19,079 nucleotides of DNA from Frankiales bacterium. Its GTDB lineage: Bacteria; Actinomycetota; Actinomycetes; Mycobacteriales; SCTD01. Shown piece by piece: positions 1-6,013 of this stretch. Position 1 is the first letter of the stretch, and every line of letters begins with the position of its first letter. The stretch spans positions 1 to 19,079 of the forward strand of contig JAODNB010000164.1 in the NCBI GenBank assembly GCA_025464795.1. Direction: 5' to 3'. A model generated the notes under the pieces. The model worked only from the letters and a program-made list of their open reading frames with translations, had not been told where the DNA came from and searched no databases. Made by a program: the position numbers and the translations under genes.

Positions 1-423
1 GAGCAGATCGCCCTGCTGCGTGCGCTGTGGGACGGCGGGCCCGAGGGCGTCGACTTCGACGGCGAGTTCTTCTCCTTCGCCGGCGCGGTCAGCTACCCGA
101 AGCCGGCTCACCGCATCCCGATCCACGTCGGCGGCCACTCCCTTGCCGCCGCCCGCCGCGCGGGGCGGCTCGGTGACGGGCTGCAGCCCCTGGGGGTCAC
201 AGGTGAGCGACTGCAGGAGCTGGTGACGACGATGAACGAGGTCGCCGGGAGACGGCTCGAGCTCTCCCTGGGCCACCTCGTCAGTCGCATCACCTCCGAC
301 AAGGCTGCTTCGCTCCAAGCGTTGGGTGCGACCCGGATCGTCCTCGACCTCACCCCCTCGCCCGACCTGGCCTTCGTGAAGGACGAGCTGTCCGCGTGCG
401 CCGAGCGCCTCGGCCTGTCGTGA
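1..423 (+). CDS. LLM class (F420-type) flavin-dependent oxidoreductase, C-terminal part
   Basis: The reading frame is open from base 1 and ends in TGA at 421-423, giving the last 140 residues of a protein whose N-terminus lies outside the window. The visible part looks like the C-terminal half of a luciferase-like monooxygenase. It has the F/YPKP segment followed by RIPIHVGGHSLAAARRAG and then GDGLQPLG, which match the conserved 'P-x-P-hydrophobic-x-x-GG ... A-x-x-x-DGW' region of the family. Family members use F420 or FMN to oxidise or reduce small organic substrates in the cytoplasm; the substrate cannot be read here. The stop overlaps the GTG start of the next gene by 4 bp (GTGA), so the two are probably co-translated. 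The family call is fairly firm. The choice of F420 over FMN is inferred from the actinobacterial setting. Confidence 0.82.
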   Translation, partial: EQIALLRALWDGGPEGVDFDGEFFSFAGAVSYPKPAHRIPIHVGGHSLAAARRAGRLGDGLQPLGVTGERLQELVTTMNEVAGRRLELSLGHLVSRITSDKAASLQALGATRIVLDLTPSPDLAFVKDELSACAERLGLS

Positions 424-818
424 GCCTGGCGCACCGGTACGCCGCCCTGGTCGACGACCGCGACTTCGCCGGAGCAGCAGCCCTGTTCACCCCCGACGGG
501 GTGCTGGCCGTCCCGGATCCACCGAAGGTGCTCGACCCCGTCCTCGAGCACCGCGGACGGGCCGCCATCGAGGAGTCCATGCAGCCCCTCACCGGGCTCG
601 TGCGCACGTTCCACGCGATCGTCGGCGAGGTCTACGACGGCGACCGCGGCCGGATCGCCTGCGTCGCCCACCACGTCCTCGACGAGCAGACTGACCTGGT
701 CTGGCACCTGCGATACCTCGACACCTACGAGAACGGGAGCATCGCGCGACGGGAGCTCCACCTCGACCTCATCGAGGTCCGCCCCCTCAAACGGGCTAGG
801 CGAAGTCCTCGGGCGTGA
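420..818 (+). CDS. SnoaL-like / nuclear transport factor 2 fold protein
   Basis: A 132-residue protein. I start it at the GTG at 420, which overlaps the upstream TGA, rather than at the ATG at 396 that would run 28 bp into the monooxygenase gene. The sequence opens with LAHRYAALVDDRDFAGAAALFTPDG, the typical first helix and strand of SnoaL/NTF2-like cone-fold proteins. It continues with a substrate-pocket pattern (VRTFHAIVGEV, ACVAHHVLD, WHLRYLDTYE, ARRELHLDLIEV). Such proteins are small cytoplasmic isomerases, hydratases or binding proteins, and the exact reaction cannot be told from sequence. Coupling to the luciferase-like monooxygenase suggests both act on the same small molecule. The 3' end overlaps the convergent VOC gene by 23 bp, an unusual arrangement that leaves no room for a terminator. 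Confidence 0.78.
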   Translation: MSLAHRYAALVDDRDFAGAAALFTPDGVLAVPDPPKVLDPVLEHRGRAAIEESMQPLTGLVRTFHAIVGEVYDGDRGRIACVAHHVLDEQTDLVWHLRYLDTYENGSIARRELHLDLIEVRPLKRARRSPRA

Positions 819-1221
819 ACTCCGTGGGCTCGACGAGGACGACCCAGTTCCCCGAGTTGTCGCGACAGACCGCCTCGGTGCCGTACGGCCGCTTCGAGGG
901 CTCCTGCAGGAACGTCACGCCCTTCTCCGACAGCTCCTCGAAGGTCTTCTGGCAGTCATCCACCTGCATGCCGAGGCCGTGCCAGACCCCCTCGTCGATC
1001 GCGCGGTTGATGGCGTCGATCGTCAGCTGCGTGTGCGGGTAGCCGGGGACCGTTAGGTGGACCATGAGCTCGGGCTGGTTGGGGTGGACGAACGTGCACA
1101 AGAGGTAGTCGCCCATGGTGATGTCGTCCTTGTCCTCGAACCCGAAGACATCGATGTAGAATGCCTTTGAGGCGTCGACGTCGCGGACGTACACGGGGGC
1201 GATGGAGATGTTGGTGATCAT
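796..1221 (-). CDS. VOC family protein (glyoxalase/bleomycin resistance/dioxygenase fold)
   Basis: A 141-residue protein starting at ATG 1221. The open frame extends further upstream, but that part overlaps the AraC gene and is low quality. Residues 3-30 (TNISIAPVYVRDVDASKAFYIDVFGFE) are the classic first beta-alpha-beta unit of the vicinal oxygen chelate fold. The second half ends in NSGNWVVLVEPTEF, where E131 sits in the usual metal-ligand position; H81 (VWHGLGMQV) is a second candidate ligand. VOC proteins of this size act as glyoxalase-like lyases, isomerases or binding proteins. The gene lies 19 bp after the AraC-type regulator on the same strand, a frequent actinobacterial pairing. It may also have its own leaderless promoter (TAGCGT, 7 bp before the ATG). 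Its 3' end overlaps the convergent SnoaL-like gene. Confidence 0.85.
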   Translation of the reverse strand: MITNISIAPVYVRDVDASKAFYIDVFGFEDKDDITMGDYLLCTFVHPNQPELMVHLTVPGYPHTQLTIDAINRAIDEGVWHGLGMQVDDCQKTFEELSEKGVTFLQEPSKRPYGTEAVCRDNSGNWVVLVEPTEFTPEDFA

Positions 1222-1228
1222 GCGGTTG

Positions 1229-1234
1229 ACGCTA
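1229..1234 (-). promoter_or_regulatory. Candidate -10 element for the VOC gene (TAGCGT)
   Basis: On the minus strand TAGCGT lies 7 bp before the VOC ATG (1221), matching the TANNNT-N6/7-ATG pattern of leaderless actinobacterial promoters. It sits in the 19-bp gap after the AraC stop codon. The same heptamer CTAGCGT stands 6 bp before the araC-type ATG, which argues for a functional element. No good -35 was seen. Confidence 0.4.
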
Positions 1235-1240
1235 GGCCCC

Positions 1241-1660
1241 TCAAGGGCCGGTCGGCTTCTCCTGGCTTGCGGACTCCTGGAACCCGCGCATGAACACGTA
1301 GCAACCTGGGATGTGCGGGGCGCCTGAACCGGCGTACCGGGCCTGGAAGGCACTGGGCGTCTCGCCGACGAGGTCTCGGAAGCGGCTGCTGAACGAACCG
1401 AGGCTGGTGAAGCCGACCGCGTGGCACACCTCGGTGACGGTCAGGTTCGTGGCCCGCAGCAGGTCCTGCGCCCGCTCGAGCCGCCGCAGTGAGACGTACT
1501 CCGCGGGCGAGCGGCCGTACGTAGCGGTGAACAGCCGCTGGAAGTGGAACTTGCTGAGCCCTGCGACCGCCGCGAGGGCGTCGAGGTCGAGCGGCTCGCG
1601 GTAGTTCAGATCGGCGTGGTCGCGCGCCCGACGCAGGTGCACGAGGAGGTCCGACTGCAT
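1241..1660 (-). CDS. AraC family transcriptional regulator (DNA-binding domain only)
   Basis: A 139-residue protein from ATG 1660 to TGA at 1241-1243. It is almost entirely the AraC/XylS DNA-binding domain. The first helix-turn-helix spans about residues 25-48 (LDLDALAAVAGLSKFHFQRLF) and the second about 74-106, with the family signature AVGFTSLGSFSSRFRDLVGETPSAFQ. There is no N-terminal cupin or other effector domain, so it cannot sense a ligand in the usual way; a ligand might bind the short C-terminal tail (about 107-139) or a partner protein. It is followed 19 bp later by a VOC protein and is divergent from the sialidase-like gene, with 83 bp between starts. Likely targets are therefore its own operon and perhaps the divergent gene (inference). 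Confidence 0.9.
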   Translation of the reverse strand: MQSDLLVHLRRARDHADLNYREPLDLDALAAVAGLSKFHFQRLFTATYGRSPAEYVSLRRLERAQDLLRATNLTVTEVCHAVGFTSLGSFSSRFRDLVGETPSAFQARYAGSGAPHIPGCYVFMRGFQESASQEKPTGP

Positions 1661-1666
1661 GCCTCC

Positions 1667-1672
1667 ACGCTA
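1667..1672 (-). promoter_or_regulatory. Candidate -10 element of a leaderless promoter for the AraC-type gene
   Basis: TAGCGT on the minus strand ends 6 bp before the ATG at 1660 (TAGCGT-GGAGGC-ATG), ideal spacing for transcription to begin at the start codon. The GGAGG inside the gap is only 1 bp from the ATG, too close for a normal Shine-Dalgarno site, which favours a leaderless reading. No clear -35 is visible. Confidence 0.5.
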
Positions 1673-1743
1673 GTTCGCCCGTCACCTGCCGGGTCGCGGT
1701 TCGTTGCTCAGGTGTTACCCCTTCCCGGACAGAGGTCGTTGCC

Positions 1744-3153
1744 GTGCGCTCACGCCTTGCTCTGCTCGCCGTCCTGCCCGTCGCCGCGCTGCTGACCGTG
1801 CCGGCGCAGGGCCAGCCCACCGGACAGGCGGGCTGCGCCTCCCCCACCCGCGCGAGCTCGTTCACGGCCACCGGAAGGGCGGCGGCGTACAAGGGCGCCG
1901 CCTGCACCTTGTCGACCGGCTTCCTCACCAGCGAGACGCACCTGCGCGTCGCCCCTGACGGCACCATCGTCCAGCAGCCCGCGGAGACCGTGCCAGGGGT
2001 GGCGGGCACCGGCTTCGTCAAGGGCGCACCGGGGCCCAAGCCGCAGACCCAGGTCACCCCGGCGGGCTTCGCCGTCAGTCGCGACGGCGGCCGCAGCTTC
2101 CACCTCGTCTACCCGTCGGGTGCCCAGTGGGTCGCTTCCGACGGGGCGATCTACATCGACAGCGCGACGGGTCGGCTCTACTACTACGCCCTCAGCCCGG
2201 TGGCGGTGCCCGCTGACGGGGACGTACCGGTGACCGACCAGGTACCGGCCGGCTACGCCCACCTCATGACCAGTGACGACAACGGCCGCACCTGGTTCCA
2301 CACGCAGGCGCCGGGCTACATCGAGTCGGAGAACCCGCGCTTCGTCTCCGGCCCCACGCCCGCCGGCGGCGACCGTCCGGTCCCCGGTGAGCGGGTCGCG
2401 TACTGGTGCGGCAACACCATGCTGTTCAGCTACGTCCAGCGTGACTGCTGGCGGACCCTCGACGGTGGTCACACCTGGTCGGAGCGCTCCACCATCATGC
2501 GGCGCGGAGTGCCCATCCACGCCGAGTGCGGGCGGGACGAGGAGGTCTTCACGGCCGGGGACGGCAACTACCCGCAGAGCGCATCCGACGGCAGCCTCTG
2601 GACCCTGGTCCGGTGCGGCAGCAGGACCTTCCTGGCCCGCAGCACAGACGAAGCCAAGACCTTCCCCGTCGTGCGGGCGCTGCCGGCGATCGACGAGCTG
2701 CGGATGGACTCGCGCGGCACGATGTACGGCGTGACCCAGGTCGGGTCGGCGCTGCAGCTGCGCACCTCACGCGACCTCGGGCGCACCTGGACCAAGCCGG
2801 TCGACCTCGTGGCGCCGGCCCGGCGGGGTGCCGCCCTGGGCCAGTGGGCGCTGGCGCTGCGCGGCCCCGGCCAGCTCGCGGTCGCCTACCTCACGGCCCA
2901 CAAGGGCGCCGGCTGGGACGGCTCGGTGACGGTGCTGCGGGGCTCCTCGTTCGTCACCTCTACGGTCCACGACGGACGCAGCGTCCTCGTGACCTCGCCC
3001 TCCGTAGCGCAGGACGACTACATCGATCTCGACGTCGCGCCGGACGGCTCCGCGTGGGCCTCCTTCTACGGCGACTGCGGCACCGACCCCGCCTGTGCCA
3101 CCTCCTCGCCCAACCCCCGGGCGAAGGTCAGCGTGCTGCTGCACGTGTCCTAG
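1744..3153 (+). CDS. Secreted Asp-box (BNR repeat, sialidase-like) protein
   Basis: A 469-residue protein from GTG 1744, preceded by AGAGG at 1731-1735 with 8-bp spacing. Residues 1-22 form a Sec signal peptide (MRSRLALLAV then a hydrophobic core to VPAQG). The mature part carries repeated Asp boxes, S/T-x-D-x-G-x-T-F/W: SRDGGRSF (about 112), SDDNGRTW (177), TLDGGHTW (238), STDEAKTF (300, degenerate) and SRDLGRTW (342). These mark a beta-propeller of the sialidase/BNR superfamily. I do not see the N-terminal FRIP-type arginine motif of true sialidases, so glycosidase activity is unproven; it could be a binding propeller. Eight or more cysteines in the mature protein suggest disulfides after export. 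It is divergent from the AraC-type regulator and 21 bp upstream of the SRPBCC gene. Confidence 0.8.
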   Translation: MRSRLALLAVLPVAALLTVPAQGQPTGQAGCASPTRASSFTATGRAAAYKGAACTLSTGFLTSETHLRVAPDGTIVQQPAETVPGVAGTGFVKGAPGPKPQTQVTPAGFAVSRDGGRSFHLVYPSGAQWVASDGAIYIDSATGRLYYYALSPVAVPADGDVPVTDQVPAGYAHLMTSDDNGRTWFHTQAPGYIESENPRFVSGPTPAGGDRPVPGERVAYWCGNTMLFSYVQRDCWRTLDGGHTWSERSTIMRRGVPIHAECGRDEEVFTAGDGNYPQSASDGSLWTLVRCGSRTFLARSTDEAKTFPVVRALPAIDELRMDSRGTMYGVTQVGSALQLRTSRDLGRTWTKPVDLVAPARRGAALGQWALALRGPGQLAVAYLTAHKGAGWDGSVTVLRGSSFVTSTVHDGRSVLVTSPSVAQDDYIDLDVAPDGSAWASFYGDCGTDPACATSSPNPRAKVSVLLHVS

Positions 3154-3162
3154 CCGCTCTGA

Positions 3163-3177
3163 CATGCTGCGAGCATG
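3163..3177 (+). promoter_or_regulatory. Inverted repeat spanning the SRPBCC start (CATGCT-GCG-AGCATG)
   Basis: A 6-bp inverted repeat with a 3-bp loop. Its right arm contains the ATG of the SRPBCC gene, and its left arm CATGCT lies 6 bp before that ATG, where a leaderless -10 would sit. In RNA from upstream (the sialidase-like gene ends at 3153) it could hide the start codon in a hairpin. Short palindromes of this kind also occur by chance, so the functional claim is weak. Confidence 0.25.
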
Positions 3178-3630
3178 CAGGGATCCGTCACCGTCCACAT
3201 GTCCGCCCCCGCCCAGGACATCTGGGAGCTCGTCAGCGACGTCGCCAAGATCGGGCTCTACTCCCCCGAGACCTTCGAGGCGGAGTGGACGGGCGGCGCG
3301 ACCGGTCCCGCCGTCGGCGCGACGTTCCGCGGGCACGTGAAGCGCAACGGGCGCGGGCCGGTGTACTGGACCGACTGCACCGTCACCGAGTGCGAGCCCG
3401 GCAAGGCGTTCGGCTTCAACGTCGGTGCCGCCGGCGCGACCGTGAACAACTGGCGCTACGAGCTGACCCCGACCGACGGCGGCGGAACAGACGTCACTGA
3501 GTCGTTCCGCCTCGAGAACCGGCTGCCGATGAAGGCGTACTGGTTGCTGTTCGGCAAGCTGCGCGGGAAGACGAACGAGGACGGCATGCGCCAGACCCTC
3601 GAGCGCATCAAGGCCGTCGCCGAGTCCTGA
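3175..3630 (+). CDS. SRPBCC family protein (START/Bet v 1-like; polyketide cyclase type)
   Basis: A 151-residue protein from ATG 3175 to TGA. It begins GSVTVHMSAPAQDIWELVSDVAKIGLYSPE, the usual first strand and helix pair of SRPBCC proteins (x-V-x-APA-x-x-(I/V)W-x-L-(V/I)-D). It then has W-T-G-G-A-T-G-P-A-V-G-A-x-F-x-G and ends in a long C-terminal helix (NEDGMRQTLERIKAVAES). The fold encloses a deep hydrophobic pocket for lipids, polyketides or other apolar ligands; the ligand is unknown. Length is normal for the family. The gene follows the sialidase-like gene by 21 bp and may be read through from it or use its own weak promoter. It is convergent with the ROK kinase gene, with 13 bp between stops. 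Confidence 0.85.
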   Translation: MQGSVTVHMSAPAQDIWELVSDVAKIGLYSPETFEAEWTGGATGPAVGATFRGHVKRNGRGPVYWTDCTVTECEPGKAFGFNVGAAGATVNNWRYELTPTDGGGTDVTESFRLENRLPMKAYWLLFGKLRGKTNEDGMRQTLERIKAVAES

Positions 3631-3643
3631 GCCTCCCGGACGG

Positions 3644-4666
3644 TCAGACGGTTCGGCGGCGGAGCGGCCGACGTACCGCCTCGCGCGCCAGGTCCGCAGC
3701 ACCGACGAGCCCCGCGTTGCTGCCGAGCAGCGCGCGCTCGATGCGAGCCTCAGGTCGATGGCCGCGACCGGTGAGCGTCTTGCGGAAGGACTCGCGAGCT
3801 GAACCCAGCAGCAGCTCGCCCGTGTCGCTGACACCGCCCCCGATCACGAAGGTCCCCGGGTCGAACGCCGCCGCCAGGTTCGCGAGCCCGACGCCGAGCC
3901 AGTGCCCGACCTCGACCAGCAGCTCAAGGGCTGCGGGGTCGCCCTGCTGAGCAGCGTGCGCGACCATCGGTCCGGTCAGCTTCGACGGATCGTTGCCGGT
4001 GAGCCGCGCGAGCACGTGAGCGACGGGCGAGTTGGCGGCGATCAGCTCGCGGCCCTCACGCACCAGGGCGTTGCCACTGGAGTACTGCTCCCAACAGCCG
4101 CGGTTGCCGCACTCGCAGCGGTGCCCGCCCGGCACGACCTGCATGTGCCCGAACTCGCCGGCCAGGCCGTAGCGGCCGCGGACCACTTTGCCGTCGCGCA
4201 CGATCCCCCCACCGATGCCGGTGCCGAGGGTGACGGCCACCAGGTCGCTCTCCCCTCGCCCTGCACCGAAGCGGTACTCCGCCCACGCCGCCGCGTTCGC
4301 GTCGTTCTCGACGACGACCGGAACGCCCAGGCGATCAGTCATCCGCTCCTTGAGCGGCTCGTGGCGCCACGACAGGTGCGGGGCGAACAGCACGGTGGCT
4401 CGAGCGGCGTCCACGAAGCCGGCGGCTCCGATCCCGACGGCCTGGACGTGGTGCCGCGTCATCAGCTCTCGGACGACCCTGTGGATGGCGTCCTCGACGA
4501 CCTGCGGCGACTGCCCCCGGTCAGGGGTGCTGGCCCGGACGCTGTCCAGGATGTCGCCGGTGCCGGACACCACGCCGGCCAGCACCTTGGTGCCGCCGAT
4601 GTCGACGCCGATCACGAGGGGCGAGCGAACGGTGCCCCGGCGTCGGCTGTCAGCTGCGTCCTTCAT
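3644..4666 (-). CDS. ROK family sugar kinase (glucokinase-like)
   Basis: A 340-residue protein. I choose ATG 4666, which has AGGA 7 bp upstream; an in-frame GTG two codons earlier (4672) overlaps that site. Motifs in order: DIGGTK (22-27, ATP phosphate loop), VENDANAAAWAE (about 119-130, with the catalytic Asp in DAN), LGTGIGGG (147-154), EFGHMQV (171-177) and CECGNRGCWE (184-193). The last is the ROK zinc-binding C-x-C-G-x-x-G-C-x-E. This is the complete pattern of bacterial ROK glucokinases, which phosphorylate glucose or a related hexose in the cytoplasm with ATP (some use polyphosphate). The short N-terminal tail has no helix-turn-helix, so it is a kinase and not a ROK repressor. A 48-residue ORF lies 54 bp upstream on the same strand and might share a transcript. 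Confidence 0.92.
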   Translation of the reverse strand: MKDAADSRRRGTVRSPLVIGVDIGGTKVLAGVVSGTGDILDSVRASTPDRGQSPQVVEDAIHRVVRELMTRHHVQAVGIGAAGFVDAARATVLFAPHLSWRHEPLKERMTDRLGVPVVVENDANAAAWAEYRFGAGRGESDLVAVTLGTGIGGGIVRDGKVVRGRYGLAGEFGHMQVVPGGHRCECGNRGCWEQYSSGNALVREGRELIAANSPVAHVLARLTGNDPSKLTGPMVAHAAQQGDPAALELLVEVGHWLGVGLANLAAAFDPGTFVIGGGVSDTGELLLGSARESFRKTLTGRGHRPEARIERALLGSNAGLVGAADLAREAVRRPLRRRTV

Positions 4667-4720
4667 GGGCACATCCTGACAGGACGCGCGAGAACCCGGT
4701 CGTCGTCGGTCGAGCCGCCG

Positions 4721-4867
4721 CTAGGGGAACAGCGAGGCGTGGCGTCGACACACCCGAAGCCGCACGGTCGCCGACGGTGTGACGATCCGCTTGTAGGCGA
4801 CGCTGAGGTTCTGGCAGTCGCCCACGGTGCACCGCGCAGGGAGCCGGTCCTCCGGGCGCTCAGCCAC
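4721..4867 (-). CDS. Small Cys/His protein, possible zinc-binding (48 aa)
   Basis: Frame from GTG 4867 to TAG at 4721-4723, 48 residues. The protein has C13-x4-C18 (RCTVGDCQN) and C40-x2-H43 (LRVCRRH), which would make one four-ligand zinc site, similar to small actinobacterial treble-clef or zinc-ribbon proteins. Third codon positions are about 85% G or C, as in neighbouring genes. An in-frame stop lies two codons upstream of the GTG, so the start is constrained. It is divergent from the DUF2277 gene with only 16 bp between start codons, and it points toward the ROK kinase gene 54 bp downstream. No recognisable Shine-Dalgarno site precedes it; AAGCCT 5 bp upstream could be a -10 for a leaderless mRNA. 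The product is not one I recognise, and it could be a non-coding upstream region. Confidence 0.5.
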   Translation of the reverse strand: MAERPEDRLPARCTVGDCQNLSVAYKRIVTPSATVRLRVCRRHASLFP

Positions 4868-4871
4868 GACC

Positions 4872-4877
4872 TAGGCT
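4872..4877 (+). promoter_or_regulatory. Candidate -10 element of a leaderless promoter for the DUF2277 gene
   Basis: TAGGCT ends 6 bp before the ATG at 4884 (TAGGCT-TGTCCC-ATG), so transcription would begin at or next to the start codon; no Shine-Dalgarno site is present. The complementary strand here reads AAGCCTAG just before the divergent GTG at 4867, so the two -10 regions may overlap. Confidence 0.5.
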
Positions 4878-4883
4878 TGTCCC

Positions 4884-5153
4884 ATGTGCCGGAACATCAA
4901 ACCGCTGAACAACTTCGAGCCGCCTGTCACCGATGACGAGGTCCGCGCCGCTGCCCTGCAGTTCGTGCGCAAGATCTCCGGAACCACGAAGCCCGCCCAG
5001 GTGAACGCGGAGGCCTTCGAGGAGGCCGTCACGCGCGTCGCCGCAGCCTCGCGCAGCCTCCTGGACCAGCTCGTCACGGCCGCGCCACCGAAGGACCGCG
5101 AGATCGAGGCCGCGAAGGCGCGCGCCCGTTCCGCTGCCCGGTACGCGTCCTGA
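4884..5153 (+). CDS. DUF2277 domain-containing protein
   Basis: An 89-residue protein from ATG 4884 to TGA 5151-5153. It matches the DUF2277 family over its whole length: MCRNIKPLNNFEPP at the start, DDEVRAAALQFVRKISG in the middle, and PPKDREIEAAKARARSAARY at the C-terminus. The family is small, cytoplasmic and mostly helical, and its function is unknown. C2 in the invariant MCRNIK is a striking feature of the family. The gene probably uses a leaderless mRNA. Its stop overlaps the likely CTG start of the following alpha/beta hydrolase (CTGA), so the two are expected to be co-expressed. Confidence 0.92.
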   Translation: MCRNIKPLNNFEPPVTDDEVRAAALQFVRKISGTTKPAQVNAEAFEEAVTRVAAASRSLLDQLVTAAPPKDREIEAAKARARSAARYAS

Positions 5154-6013
5154 GCACCGTCGAGGCGAACGGCCTCACCCTCGCGTACGACACGTTCGGG
5201 AGCCCGACCTCGCCCCCGATCGTGATGGTCATGGGGCTCGGCATGCAGATGATCGCGTGGCCCGAGCAGCTGTGCGAGGAGCTGGCCTCAGCCGGTCGCT
5301 ACGTCGTCCGCTACGACAACCGTGACGTGGGGCTCTCGACGCACCTCGACGACCTCCCCGTCCCCGACTTCCGGGCCGTTGCCCTCCGGCGACGCAAGCC
5401 CGCCTACCGGGTCAGGGACATGGCGAACGACCTGATCGGCGTGCTCGACGGTCTCGGCCTCGAGAGGGCGCACGTCGTGGGTGCGTCCATGGGCGGCTTC
5501 ATCGCGCAGACCGCGGTCATCGCGCACCCGGAGCGGTTCCTCAGCCAGACGCTCATCATGACCTCGACGGGGTCGCGCCGGGTGGGCCAGGCGAAGCCGG
5601 CGCTGCTACCTGCGCTGGCCAGGGGACGTCAGGCCTCGGACAAGGCCCAGGCAGTCGAGGACGCGGTGGCGACCTTCCGCCTGATCGGCTCCCGCGGTGC
5701 GCTGTTCGACGAGTCCTTCGTGCGCAAGATCGCCGACGAGAGCTTCGACCGCGCGCAGGACGGTCGCGGTTACGCGCGGCAGCTCGGCGCGACCCTCGCG
5801 CAGCCCAACCGGACGAAGGCCCTGACGCAGGTGAGCCTTCCGACGGTGGTGATGCACGGGCTGCACGACCCGCTCGTCGCACCCAGCGGCGGCCTGGCGC
5901 TCGCCCGGCTCATTCGCGGCGCCCGGTTCGTCGGCTTCTCCGGAATGGGCCACGACCTCCCGCGAGCCCTGTGGCCAGACGTCGCGCAAGAGATCCTGCA
6001 GATCACCGGTTAG
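5150..6013 (+). CDS. Alpha/beta hydrolase (RdmC-like esterase group), probable CTG start
   Basis: Called as 287 residues. The first conventional start is GTG 5222, but the frame upstream of it encodes ANGLTLAYDTFG and SPPIV, the first strands expected in this family (NGxxLAYxxFGxP...P-hydrophobic-MGLG-x-QMIAW). No ATG, GTG or TTG precedes this segment, and the only plausible codon is CTG 5150, overlapping the DUF2277 stop as CTGA. The catalytic triad is S113 in GASMGG (111-116), D240 in GLHDPL and H268 in GMGHD. The oxyanion region MGLGMQMIAWP and the RYDNRDVGLSTHLD segment are also typical. It probably hydrolyses an ester or similar bond in the cytoplasm, substrate unknown. The stop TAG shares three bases with the convergent gene's stop (TTAG). 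Confidence 0.85.
   Translation: MSTVEANGLTLAYDTFGSPTSPPIVMVMGLGMQMIAWPEQLCEELASAGRYVVRYDNRDVGLSTHLDDLPVPDFRAVALRRRKPAYRVRDMANDLIGVLDGLGLERAHVVGASMGGFIAQTAVIAHPERFLSQTLIMTSTGSRRVGQAKPALLPALARGRQASDKAQAVEDAVATFRLIGSRGALFDESFVRKIADESFDRAQDGRGYARQLGATLAQPNRTKALTQVSLPTVVMHGLHDPLVAPSGGLALARLIRGARFVGFSGMGHDLPRALWPDVAQEILQITG

Noticed and set aside
1218..2057. 279-residue minus-strand open frame over the AraC and sialidase-like genes
   Set aside because: It shadows two genes with clear motifs and signal peptide; the translation has no recognisable domain.
4650..4832. 60-residue minus-strand ORF overlapping the start of the ROK gene
   Set aside because: It is in a different frame from the 48-residue Cys/His ORF, overlaps the ROK kinase coding region, and has poor third-position bias.
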